DNA from: Prostheceraeus crozeri | Taxonomy: Eukaryota; Platyhelminthes; Polycladida; Euryleptidae | Reading direction: 5' to 3' | DNA: 64,000 nt | Assembly (NCBI GenBank): GCA_907163375.1 | Contig: CAJQUW010001866.1 | Span: 744,001 to 808,000 of the forward strand | Part shown: piece by piece, positions 1 through 11,314 of the stretch | Layout: every line of letters begins with the position of its first letter | How positions within the stretch are numbered: position 1 is the first letter of the stretch | Notes under the pieces: generated by a model | What the model was told of the DNA's origin: nothing | What the model saw: the letters and a program-made list of their open reading frames with translations, nothing else | Databases searched by the model: none | Translations under genes and position numbers: made by a program

Positions 1-572
1 AATGAAAAGAGTAAAATTATGAAATAATGAAGATCAAGGAAGGGACATTTCAGAGGAACATGCAGCAGAGTTGAGGAATAGAAGAATATAGATATACGAC
101 AAGTAGAACAAGAAGATACTGTTGCAACAAGCGGTTTCCTCGGTCGTCACATAACACGCTTAGAATACCAAATATCAGACAGAGCTGCAAGGATGAATTC
201 TATTAAATTCTCTGCGGTTCCTTTTCAACATCGTCTATCGTGAATTTGACATTGAATTTTAATGCAACAATTTTGAAACATCAATTTTGCTCATCATTTT
301 ATTGAGTTGTCAGTTCAAACTTCAATGTATGGGAGAGATCCAGTTCATTTTTGTGAAGCAATTTGCTTGCGGTATTATCTTCGTTGTCTTTGACAATTGC
401 AATGAATTTTATCAATAATCATCCGAGAGGTCAGCTAAAGGATGAATACTTCCCAATTTTGATCAAATTCGACGACAGAACTTGTCCCAAATTCGTCCAA
501 ATTGTCATCAAATTCGACACAAATTAATGAAAATTCAAGCATGAATCCTGACGAACCAGAAGATTGACACTA
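1..572. other. no gene seen
   Basis: AT-rich sequence with no long open frame and no recognisable repeat end before the MITE that starts at 573. The short open frames here have no family resemblance. Confidence 0.6.
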
Positions 573-1535
573 CACTGTAAATCGCTGGATGCGAAAATTA
601 CATGCAATTTGAGACTAACAACTGATACGAGATTCTCGTATGCATACAGAGATCTGGTATGTTTTTCATACCAAATCTCATTTACTTTTGTATGTGATTG
701 GTATGTAGCGATACGAACTATTCTATCTGTGATTGGCTGTTTTACACTGAAATACGAGTTGTTGGTATGTTTTATATACGAGACCTAATGAAAATTCATC
801 TATATTCGCATGCCTCTGGTATGAATTTCTTATGTAGAGCTTTAAGTCACATAGCAAGAAAATATATGTATTACATACTACTGTCAAATAACTTTTTTCA
901 GTAATACCAGTCGCGAATATTTTTTGTTTGATAGAGTGATATTTAACTAAATTAGATTTATTGCAAATCATATGCTCCACGAGATTATCGTTGTTGTTAC
1001 TTGTCTAGCAGCATTAACAGGACGTTTGGTTAGCTCTACTTTATGAGCCAAGTTGATTAACATCAATTCATTCAAACGATATCTTTCGTGCAATCATGTT
1101 GACTTATATATCTCAAACATAACTATTTTTGCGTTTAATGAATTATAATGTGTTCTTACTTCGCATTGATATGCGCAATTTCAAAATTACATAATGCATA
1201 ATTGTTGATGATTGAATACTTATTGATTATTCATGAATTACCTTACACTTACGTGTATTAAAATCGAATTCAGTATTGAAAGTATCACTCTTGAATGTCA
1301 TCATCTAACTACTTACAGAAAAGTAGTAACATCAGTGTGATCTTTATTGACAAAAAGCCTTAAATCAACATACTTTGGACATGATTTATGCTTTCTTTGA
1401 ACATTGTGCTGGTATGGCTTTAGTATGTAAAACATACCACATTTGAAATAGCATACGAAAAGCATACGAATATATACCAAAAAATATTTTGGCATGCATC
1501 CTTCGTATGTGATTGGTATTGAGCGATTTACAGTG
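573..1535 (+). mobile_element. MITE copy A, CACTG-ended, TA target
   Basis: A 963-bp element bounded by 14-bp inverted termini CACTGTAAATCGCT, flanked on both sides by TA. The subterminal 200 bp on each side are full of GTATG/CATAC motifs in both orientations, as in the subterminal repeat arrays of CACTA-type elements. It has no transposase-like frame, so it is non-autonomous. A second copy lies inverted at 11,315-13,310 and is 964 bp long once its own insertion is removed, which fixes the ends. The CACTG terminus and subterminal repeats suggest the CMC (CACTA-Mirage-Chapaev) group. That placement is inference. Confidence 0.8.
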
Positions 1536-1599
1536 TACATCAAAAACATTAAACGTACACTGTCAGTAAACTTAGATCACGAAGAGTCGAGCCATGTGA

Positions 1600-2320
1600 A
1601 TAACATATTTCTATTTGACAAATCGGTCGTGAACAGGCAAAACAACGTATTTTGAAAATAGTGGTTTTGAGAAATACGTGGTGAAAGCAAACAAAGCAAA
1701 CAGGCACTTTCCAGCTAAAAACAACTGCGTTTTTATTTTCAGAGGCATGAAGCGCCAAAACAACGTATTTTAAAATGCTTTTCTCAGTTGTAGAGGTATG
1801 AAAGACCAAGACACCGTATCTCAAAACGTGCCTTTTCAGTTTCAGAGGTATGAAAAGTCAAAACAACGTGTTGCATAATACTTTTTATCAGAAAGAAGAG
1901 GCGTGACGCGATTGCGAAAGTGTACAATCTATTTTAAATCTCTTATCGGTATTATTGTGAATGAAGAGTCAAAGATTGTAGCGTATTTTGAAATACGTTG
2001 TTTTGCCTATTCATAGTTTGTCAAAATGTCAATCAGATGAAACGCATTTTGAAATACGTGGTTGTATAGATTTATTAGTAAAGATATTTCATCGTACCTC
2101 GATGAGACAGTTAGTTCTATTGACGTGTAGCTTATACTTCCAAATTGGTTTATCCTAAAAAACATTATTTTTTCTTGTTTAAAATAACTGACTAACTAAT
2201 CTCAGACGAAAATAGACATACTGAACTACTCAAATGACCATGTTAAGGCAAAACAAGGCATTGTAAAATACGTTGCTTTGCCTTTTCATGGCCGAAATGT
2301 GTAACTATGAAAAGTTGAGG
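1600..2320. repeat. cluster of self-complementary AACGTATTTT repeats
   Basis: About seven diverged units of a motif like CAAAACAACGTATTTT, or its complement AAAATACGTTGTTTTG, at about 1,640, 1,757, 1,812, 1,859, 1,979, 2,040 and 2,252. Some units are back to back and form imperfect palindromes. No coding frame. It lies immediately upstream of the truncated BEL element and may be the end of another non-autonomous element. Confidence 0.55.
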
Positions 2321-2338
2321 CAGGATAGACATTGATGA

Positions 2339-3658
2339 TTGCTTGATGGACAGGCTAAGGCTACATTCGAGGGTACAATTCCCACAAACGAACTGTATTC
2401 TGATATCAGAGATCAATTACAGGAAAGATTTGGTAGAGAGCAACTCGTAACATTGACTCATCTCAGATCATTACTCCACATGCCTCGATCTTCCGATTCT
2501 TCATGTAAATTGAGAAACATGATGAATAATTTTCAGACTCACGTACGATATCTTTCGAATATTAAGATAAGCGACTGGAAGGATTTGGTATTTGTTGCTC
2601 TGCTATTGGACAAAATTCCCACAGATGTAGAAGCCAACATAACGCGTCAGCAAGAAAATCAGGATTGGGATTTCAAAACGCTATGTAAAATGCTCGAAAT
2701 TGAAATAATGGCTCGTGAACAGCCAAGGAAGTTAGACGAATCTGAGAAACGACCCTACACGTATGTACAAATAAAGGCAACAGTGGCTCTAGCTACGAGG
2801 AGCTCAGACGAAAACAAACACAATTGTGTGTTTTGCCATTTAAGCAACCACACTGCTGAGAAATGCAGAAAATGCGCCAAAGCAGATGTAAGAAAGGACA
2901 TTTTGAAAAGAGATAATCGATGCTACATTTGCTTAAGCCGAGGTCATTCTGTAAAGTTCTGTAGAAACCGCACACCTTGTACTCATTGCAATCTCTCACA
3001 TCATCACGCCAGTATTTGCTACAAAAAATACGGAGTTACGTCTGCTCAGATATCTGAGAAAAAAATTACTAATACTACAGAAGCTACAGAATCAACAAGC
3101 GAAAATGTCCTGATTGCAAGTGATGTTGATGTTTTTATGCCAAGTGCCTGGGTTAACCTGAAGAACCCCTCAAATATGCGCAGTTCACATGGGCGAGCGA
3201 TAATGGATACGGGTAGTCACCGAACAAAAATCACAGAAGCAAAAGCGAAGGAATTAGGTCTTAAACCTATTGATCATGTCAGTCTGCAGATCGGAACTTT
3301 CGGTACTGACCAATTTCAGACGTTTCAGGTTCCAGTTGTTGAGATAACGTTGCATGGATTAGAAGGTCAAATAATAGAAACTCGTGCACATGTCTTTCGA
3401 GTTTTGACTGGAACGATAGCAAGGCCAGGAATCGATAAGACCAAATATCGAATATTAGATCAAGTTCCCCTCGCTGACCCACCCGGCGACAACCCTGAAG
3501 ATTTCAAAATTGATCTCATAATTGCATCTAATATCTTGAATAAAGTCTATTGTGGGGATTCAATTATTCTCAACAAACGACTTGGCTTAGCAATCAGAGA
3601 GAGTATTTTCGGATGGACGATCTCTGGACCTCTAAGGAAGATGAAGGGCATGAGATAA
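2339..3658 (+). pseudogene. BEL/Pao gag (partial) and protease
   Basis: This 439-residue frame begins inside the gag domain common in BEL elements (DUF1759-like, residues about 1-130); the usual N-terminal half is missing. Three zinc-knuckle-like clusters follow at about residues 163-225, including CYICLSRGHSVKFC and CTHCNLSHHHASIC, which would bind nucleic acid in the capsid. An aspartic protease core with DTG lies near residue 290 (about 3,205), in the context AIMDTGSHRT. In BEL elements protease is normally fused in frame to RT. Here the frame stops at 3,658 and RT resumes in another frame from 3,670, so at least one indel separates them. The start Met is only the first ATG in the frame, not a real initiator. 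Confidence 0.85.
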
Positions 3659-3669
3659 ACGACTGAACA

Positions 3670-5706
3670 ATGCTCACGACAGTGTCTCCACTTTCTATTA
3701 ACTATCATCCAGAGGACTTTTGGAACCTTGAGTGCATCGGAATCAAAGACTCTCCTACGCAAACTGACGCAGACGAAACGATAAATCCATTCAATGAATC
3801 TATAAAATTCGAAGATGGACGCTATCATGTTAGATTCCCCTGGAAATTGAACGGACCGGAATTACCTAAAAACTACGAGTTGGCACGAGGACGGTTGTCG
3901 AGTCTATGGAAAAGATTAGAAAACAATCAAACTTTGTTGACCACGTATAGTTAAATTATGAAAGAACAAGAAGATAAAGGAATAATCGAAGAAGTTTATT
4001 CTGACTTTGATACTGAAGAGAAAACGAACATTCACTATCTCTCGCCTCATGGTATAAAGAAAGAATCTGATACGACAAAGGTACGAATTGTGTACGACGC
4101 CTCAGCAAAGACAAAGCGAACAAATCCTTCATTAAACGACGCCCTTTATCCAGGGACGGTATTATTGCAAGATATGTGTGGGATATTATTGAGATTTTGT
4201 ATGTCGCCAATAGCAGTCGTCAGTGACATTGAAAAGGCTTTCTTGGCTATTGGACTTCAATTACCTGATCGAGGTGCAGCACGATTTTTATGGATGAAGG
4301 ATCCCACAAACCCTCCCACAAACGACAATTTACGAATAATGAGAATTACGCGAATTCCCTTCGGTACCATTGCCAGCCCGTTTTTACTGAGCGCGACACT
4401 ATTACATCATTTGAGACAGTCGAGCACGGAAACTGCACAACTCATTCAAGATAATGTTTACGTCGATAACGTAATTATCGGAAAGGATAATAATGAAGAC
4501 GCTCTTCTATTTTATGATGAAGCCAAATCATTGCTCGATAATGCAGGCATGAATTTAAGAGAATGGGGATCGAACTCACTGCAGTTCATGAACGGCATTC
4601 CAGTGAATGATAGATCGAAAGAAGAGAAGTTAAAGGTTCTTGGAATTGCATGGGATGCAAGGCAAGACGAAATTCATATTCCGCAAATTGATTTTATGAT
4701 CTCTAGTTCTCTTACCAAACGAGCTCTTCTACAAGCTACAGGAAAGGTTTTCGACCCTTTAGGCCTCTTCGCTCCCATAACAATCAAAGGCAAAATCATT
4801 TTCCGACAGGCGAATGATAGCGTAAATGACTGGGATGACAATCTTCCAGATGTTATTCAAAGTGAATGGAATAAACATGTTCATGAATTACAATTGATTC
4901 CAAGCATTAAATTACAGAGATTCATCGGGTTAAGCAATTATGAATCAGTACAGCTGCACTGCTTTTGTGACGCCTCAGGACAGGTTTACGCAGCGAGTGC
5001 CTATATTCGTTTCGAATCAAGTGAATGTGTAAAAACGAATTTGATATATTCAAAAAACCGCTTGGCCCCTTGCAAATCTATCACAATTCCTCGCCTTGAA
5101 CTTCTAGGAGTTCTAATTGGAGCAAGAATGATCAAGTTTCTCACAAGGCAACTGCCTTACACTTTCTCTCGCATAGTCTTATGGTCAGATTCGCAATGTG
5201 TCTTGCATTGGCTTCGAAGTAATAAACTTCACACAATATTTGTGGAAAATCGCCTAAAAGAAATAAGAAATGTCCCGAAAATTGAATTTCGCTATGTGAG
5301 AACACACGACAATCCGGCTGATCTCCCAACTCGAGGTGCCACATTTTCCGAGTTACGTAATGCCGAAATGTGGTGGAATGGACCCGCTTGGATTATAAAG
5401 GATGAATCGGAATGGCCAGCATTATGTCTTGAGAACAACGAACGAGAGCACGAACTAAAAGAAACTTCAGAGAAAACTGCTACGTCTCTTACTACTCATG
5501 TCTCAGAGTATCCTTTCGATATTGATCTCGGAAACTTTTCTTCGTTACGAGATGTCCTGAAAGAGACGGCAACTCGACTAACTAACAATAGCGACCCATC
5601 GGCAAATGAGTTAGAAAGGGCTCGACAGGCATGGGAGCTGGCAGATCAGAAGATGAGTTTACAAGAATTGAGAATAGCAAACGCTCAACCACAAATCACG
5701 AAATGA
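3670..5706 (+). pseudogene. BEL/Pao reverse transcriptase and RNase H
   Basis: One frame runs from 3,670 to 5,706 with a TAA at 3,952-3,954. The RT domain shows the BEL/Pao signatures VRIVYDASAKT, SDIEKAFLAIGL (first catalytic Asp) and NVYVDNVIIG, where YVDN replaces the usual YxDD, as is usual in this superfamily. RNase H follows: FCDASGQVYAAS, LELLGVLIGARM and LWSDSQCVLHWL, with the catalytic acidic residues present. The C-terminal part leads toward the integrase linker. A frame change at about 5,706 separates this from the integrase frame; the ancestral polyprotein would have been continuous. Confidence 0.9.
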
Positions 5707-5707
5707 T

Positions 5708-6523
5708 AACGTCTCAAAACTTCGACTTTATATTGACGAAAACGATATACTGCGTTCACGAGGTCGCATAGACAATGCTGAAGACATTCCGTATAACGCT
5801 AAGTATCCGATCCTCCTACCAACTAATCATCCCTTCACAAGATTAGTTATCAGTGATTGTCATGTCAAGTGTGGTCACTCAGGAGTAAGTCATACTCTGG
5901 CTGAACTCCGTCAACGTTATTGGGTAGTTCCTGGACGAAGGCAGGTCTCTAAGGTTTTGAATAAATGTACCACTTGCAGACGATGGGAAGGTGGATCTTA
6001 TCAACCCCCAGAATTTTCAGTATTGCCAAAGGAGCGAGTATGCGGGAGCTCACCCTTCACGACTGTCGGAATAGACTACATTGGACCTCTTCTCATCAAG
6101 GCTGATTCTCACGATAATGAGTCGAAAAACGAACCACAAAAGGTTTGGATAAGTCTGTTTATTTGTGCAACGACACGAGCAATTCATATCGAATTAGCTA
6201 ACGATTTGACGGCACAAGAATTCCTCAATTGTTTAACGAAATTCATCGCACGAAGAGGAATACCGAAAACAATTATTTCAGATAACGCAAAAACGTTTAA
6301 GCTCAGTAATCAGACACAAATTGAATTATGGAATGCAGATAAAATTGCTAAAGGTGAAGTCGCTGAGAAGGGCATTGAATGGAAGTTTATAACGGAACGA
6401 GCTCCATGGATGGGAGGTTTCTATGAGAGGATGGTGAAAAGTGTGAAAATGGGACTTAGGAAAATGACGAACGGTTCTTTTCTAAGTAAGCGTCAGTTAG
6501 ATGTTTTAATCTCTGAGATTTAA
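5708..6523 (+). pseudogene. BEL/Pao integrase
   Basis: The frame opens just after the RNase H stop. It contains the HHCC zinc-binding region (VISDCHVKCGHSGVSHTL followed about 40 residues on by NKCTTCRRW). The DDE core is GIDYIGPL, then IISDNAKTF, then GGFYERMVKSVK, so all three acidic residues can be seen. Integrase would insert the reverse-transcribed copy into chromosomal DNA. The frame is stopped by a TAA at 6,521-6,523 inside the conserved helix before NNRPLTYV, which continues in the same frame to 6,757. The stop is therefore a point lesion, not the natural end. Confidence 0.88.
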
Positions 6524-6970
6524 GGAATACTTAATAACAGGCCATTGACTTACGTAAGGGTAGATATTAAGGACGGTCACCCTCTAACTCCTAATAACCT
6601 GCTCGGCACTCGACATGATACAGCTCTCCCACAATCGCATCACGAGAACGACCCAGACTTTGAACCAGGAGGGCGATCGTCATCATCAAAGACTTTGATT
6701 AGTGTTTGGAGACGAAGAGAACATCTTCTGCAGCAATTTTGGTCTCGCTGGCGGTGAGATTACCTCAGTGGCCTACGAGAACGCAATGACTCTCATCATC
6801 ACACTCGTGGGTGCATCAGTATCAGTATCAGTATCAAAAGCTTAATTCGATCACAAGGAGAGGCGGTTCGATCTGCCACGGTACAATTGGAGAATGGAAG
6901 AATCCTACATCGTCCAATCAAGCTGCTTGTGCCATTAGAATTCACGGAGGAGAAGCCGCGCGCGCACGAA
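6524..6970 (+). pseudogene. BEL/Pao integrase C-terminal remnant
   Basis: After the in-frame stop the frame continues with NNRPLTYV and a typical C-terminal linker up to 6,757. The BEL-specific tail then reappears in another frame at about 6,855-6,960, including RSATVQLENGRILHRP, a variant of the tail that ends most BEL integrases. A short AGTATC repeat (about 6,817-6,838) lies between and may mark the indel that moved the frame. Confidence 0.7.
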
Positions 6971-9269
6971 ATCCACGGCCCAACATGACAAACGGGAGCC
7001 GCAATCCGATGCTCACGTAATGGAAGAAGAGGAGATCTCTCGCCATGTACGAAGGGCGGCGGCTATCGCTAATCTTCGAAATCGACAATTCGCTCGTCGG
7101 GAGTGTCGCGGGGCGAATATGGAGCGAGGAGATTTGACTGACGGAGCAGCTGAACGACTTATCTCCTAACTCTGGCGGTAGCTTGTTACATGTAGCTGTC
7201 AGAGTAATGAGGAGAATCAGTGATTGATGTAAAGGAGTGGCAGGAGCCGATAATTCTCGGGCTCTGCCAACAATCAACACTTCTCTCTGCACACCTCTAG
7301 CGGAAGGGAAGTGATTAAACTTACGCTTATTTGTGTACGGAACTACTATTAAGAGAAATCGTGGAATCGATGTTTTTATTACGAGTATAAAAATTTACTA
7401 CAATATCACGAAATACGTTTGTTTTTGGCGAATACGCTACAGTGGACATGCGCACCATCAGTTTTCATCTGATCGGGAAAAGTTTGGGATGGGAATTTCT
7501 ACATCTTCTGATACCTGAGGGGGTGGTCCAGTGTACCCCATTGGCCTGTCTACCACACTTCTACGGATTCAATTGAAATTGAATACACATGTAGATTCAT
7601 TGTCAAAAAATGATGATTTTTCATGGGCATGAACGGTTGATGTATCCTCATCACAAAAAGTGAAATAGAATGTGGCTCCGGGGTCCCGTGGATCCCCCTC
7701 AAGTCGCTAAAGGTCAAAGCATACGCTGCAAGTATCGCAACTTACTGGTTGAAAAGGAATAGCATTTTTGAAACTGAAGCCTTCTGCTGCCTTGAATAGT
7801 TGAAGATCTTGGTAGATACAAAAAATGCTCTGAAATTATGACTGTGTATTGTAAAGGATGAAGTTAAGCCCAAGACATCAAAAGTTAGATACCGCAAAAA
7901 ATCGAAAGACTGCAAACAGTTTCAGAATAAAGAATACTTTGCGGAAGTAAAAACTGACAAAACAAGCAGAATAGAAAACAAACAATATTGAAAAACGATG
8001 AAATTTCTTCACAAGCAAAAAAGGTCTAAATGATTTATCCACAAACAAGCGACTTGAGTATTTTAAAAAATGAAAATCAAGGAAGAGCTGTGAATACGAA
8101 TAGCTTCAAAGATAAATTGCAGAAAAATGAACAAGAAAGTTACTTTGCACAAGGACCAAAGCTTCCAACGTTTTTAATTCGGTTAAGAATCCTGAAGATA
8201 AAGTTGACCACGATTTTCCAATGATGCCAATGCTTCTTGTTATTAAAATCCCAGTGGATTCGTGTAATTCACTTGTGAAACCGTCGTGTGACGCTTTGTC
8301 ATGCATAGAATAGGCCTAAATGAACACATGCCTCGAAACATCACAGGTAGAACAACACATATTTTTCTCATGGTGAGATTAGCGTGCGATTGGCAGGCCG
8401 CTACTATTTAGTACAACTGACTTAACAGCATAATTTCTAGCTGTTAATCCAGGCATAAATCAGAAAGCATTTGTGGAGTGTAAGGTAGAAATATTTGTAA
8501 ACACCCAAATTATTACACACAAAAGTGCTTCAAGTAGCAGAGAATTTGACATCTAGTATATTAGTTCTACTACTGGTAAATAAAAAAGTAGAACGCATGA
8601 AATGAACATTAACACAGTAGACAAAATTTGAAATAGCGAATCGTGAAATAATCACAGTGGACTCACCCCTAGTGATCATTTTCTATGGAAATCCCACAAA
8701 ATTTCGCAGTAGAATTATCGCGCATTGTCTACTGCAAAAAGCACTAATTCTCTACTGCCAAAAAGACCTACAGACATCAATCGTCTACTGCCAAAAAGGC
8801 CTACAGACATCAATTTATAAACGCATTCAGACAAGCAACAATTTTCACGATATTTTGCGATTAATTAGGAATAATATAAATGCCGATCGAACCTCAAGCA
8901 AGCGTAATTTTAAGTCCCGTGGATACATTAAATCATCCACCAGGATTCAAAACTACCGAATTTGAGGTATTGATCAGTACCTAAAAATAATGATAAAACT
9001 CACATTATATTTTCCATTTTCTCCAATCCTCCTTCAGAGATTCAACTTGCATTATTCAATTTGTATTTGTTCGACTGTAGCTGTGTGTTGATCGAATATT
9101 TGATTACAATATAATTTCACTTCAAATGACTTTTCAGCAATGTAATCAATCACTTGTTTAATGGTTTTCAGCGAAAGTGAAAAGATACTAGGTAGTTGAG
9201 TCAGAATGATGCGAATCAAAACGTGTAGATGAAGATGATGTTGAAGGTTAGGAACAAGAGGTAGTTCAA
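6971..9269. other. no gene seen; possible BEL 3' end, short tandem repeat
   Basis: The first 350 bases could contain the BEL 3' LTR, but there is no 5' partner to compare. No recognisable protein follows. At 8,728-8,814 a unit of about 33 bases beginning CTACTGCCAAAAAG is repeated twice with a partial third copy. The rest is unremarkable AT-rich DNA. Confidence 0.5.
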
Positions 9270-9555
9270 TTTTCCTGGCATTGTGCTAAAAACAAGCTGG
9301 TCTCTCGTTTGTATTTGCCTTTTATTTGAGGTTATGTGCAAGATAGAAATCCAGCAAGGTAATACCACAGCGCTTCTACATGTAGTGTCAGGTGGGACCG
9401 TGCAGTAAACATTCGCACTGCAAGGTTCCACCCCTTGATGTGTCTGTGACACGAAGCGCTGTGGTTTTACCTTATTGATTTTCTATCTTGTGCATAACTT
9501 CAAAGGCAAATACAAAGGAGTGACCCGCTTGGTTTTAGTACAATGCCAGGAAAAG
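9270..9555. repeat. 286-bp near-perfect hairpin
   Basis: The outer arms run inward from TTTTCCTGGCATTG at 9,270 and its complement ending near 9,555. They pair through CTTTGTATTTGCC, ATAGAAAnnCA and GGTAAnACCACAGCGCTTC. The tip is a strong stem, GGTGGGACCGTGCAGT against ACTGCAAGGTTCCACC, with a loop of about 10 bases. Arms are about 135 nt with scattered mismatches. This shape fits a foldback MITE or a long hairpin RNA precursor. No coding frame. Confidence 0.8.
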
Positions 9556-10151
9556 AGAAGATCGATAGTGAAAAGATTTCCATAGTGAAAAAATGCGTCG
9601 GCGTAATCCTGAAATTGGTTGTGAAAGTCGAATTACGACAGAATCCTCTGAATGTCCAAAGCACAAATGACTGACTTGAGGCGTATTTGAAAGTTTTGTA
9701 AATCCACAAGTATAAGACAGTAGAACGACATGCATTGACGCTGCTGGGATGACTGAAACATGCACGATGCACTGAGAGGAATGACTCTGCAATTGATGAC
9801 GCCTGGTTGATATAGCATACACAGTCTGTCCGCTCGCATCCTCTTTGTCGTGTGACTCATGGACCGAAGGTCGTTATGAGGGCATTCATTAGTCATTAAC
9901 AGGCAGGCGATCGACGAGTTGTTCATTCCACAGTAGGGAGAGAGATGTGTGTAGAGGAAAATTGTGACGGATACCGGTATATACATTACGTCATTTAGTC
10001 ATTATAGTCTTGCAAATAGGGGAACAACTGATCCGCATTGTGACCTTGAATATTCCAGCTGAGATACATTCAAAATCAGAAAATCAGCTTTCAAATGGAG
10101 AAAAGAAAATAAAAGAAGATGAATGGAGAGATGGAGATAAGGAGAGAGAGA

Positions 10152-10187
<36 letters not shown>

Positions 10188-11314
10188 AAAAAAGAGGAAG
10201 ATTGTTCCCCTGTGCTTCGCGCACTATGGCCCCGATCAAAAACAAACAGTTCGAGGAGACTCCGGAGTTTCCGGAGAGAGAGAAAGAGAGATAAGAAGAG
10301 ACTAGAAGGACTTAGTTCTATGCCTCGTGCATTGTGACACTCCATCAAAAGCGAATCATTTAGAGGAGACAAAGTAGCAAGAGAAGGGACGCATGTATAA
10401 AACCAAATGTTCTTTTTACAGGTGCAAAGTAAGTAATAAATGAATATAATGCATGCACATTTACATATCACATTCATTTATTCATGTGATATTTAATATA
10501 ATAAGTATTAAATGTGATGTAGACATAATATCAATATATCAAATATATAAACATAGCAATATATTTGATAAGATAGAATTTTGTAATTGCGTATAAAATT
10601 GTATTACATGTATATATTCCGATGAATACATTAGATGGTAATAATACGAGATTTATATACAAATATCTTTCTTTTGTATATTACAGCAAAAGAATTGCTG
10701 TATTATACAAAAATGTTTGAGTTCAACGTTCTTGTAGAGGTTATGTCTGTCGTCGATAAATGTTTAGAGACACGTGTCTCCAGCAAACATTTACAGATAT
10801 ATTTGCCTACTAAACATTCTATGGATGCCATGAATGCCAGTAAGAATTCTCTAGAATTGCAGTAGGCATTATCAGCTCATACAAATGTCTCTAAAAACCA
10901 TAAAAAGCTTACTGCCAAATCAAATATCTGTAGCGATTTTGAAAGGCAGTAGAAAATCGTAAAATCTCTGGAAAATTATCACTCGAGACAGGTTTGGTTC
11001 CTGGGACAAAGAAGTGAAACTTTCTTTGTGATGTGATGAAAGTTTTGGTGTCGCCTTTCGTTTTTTCTACTTTGTCTTTTGTGGAAATTTTCGTCTCTTA
11101 CCTCCTACTTTTGCATGGATGGGTAGTATTATTGAATGGCTTTGAAATTCTAGGCATCGTATTCTTTTTGCTGATTTATTGACTTTTGAAATTCACTCAC
11201 AACGTTTGTTGCGCTTTGGTTTACTGTCTCATGTACCGGTATTTCTGATTATGACTGTGATTTATAATGTCCATCTAGTGATTCAGGATGGTCTACTGCC
11301 CTCTGGGGTACGTA
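9556..11314. other. no gene seen; GT/GA microsatellite
   Basis: A (GT)n tract joined to (GA)n lies at about 10,140-10,190. A diverged duplicate of about 55 bases (10,206-10,262 against 10,317-10,372) ends in GAGGAGAC in both copies. A self-complementary AGAGACACGTGTCTC lies at about 10,768 inside an AAATGTTT/AAACATTT inverted pair. No coding frame of interest. Confidence 0.5.
10140..10190. repeat. (GT)n-(GA)n microsatellite
   Basis: Uninterrupted dinucleotide runs: GT repeats followed by GA repeats. On the minus strand they read as Ser/Leu and His/Thr runs in frames that are not genes. Confidence 0.95.

Larger units (their letters stand above)
2330..6970 (+). mobile_element. BEL/Pao LTR retrotransposon, 5' truncated and degenerate
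   Basis: Gag with zinc knuckles, an aspartic protease, a YVDN-type reverse transcriptase, RNase H and a DDE integrase follow in BEL/Pao order on the + strand. The 5' LTR and the N-terminal part of gag are absent. A gag-type frame begins abruptly at about 2,339 next to an unrelated repeat cluster. No matching LTR pair was found; a 3' LTR may lie within 6,970-7,330 but nothing proves it. The coding region carries at least two frame changes and two in-frame stops, so this copy cannot move by itself. Confidence 0.85.

Noticed and set aside
564-1824. Several 68-91 residue frames
   Set aside because: They lie in the MITE and in repeat DNA, overlap in different frames and match no protein family.
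6971-7330. BEL 3' LTR
   Set aside because: The position is right but there is no 5' LTR in the window to compare, so it is not called.
10091-10477. 128-residue minus-strand frame with Leu/Ser/His-Thr runs
   Set aside because: Produced by the GT/GA microsatellite.
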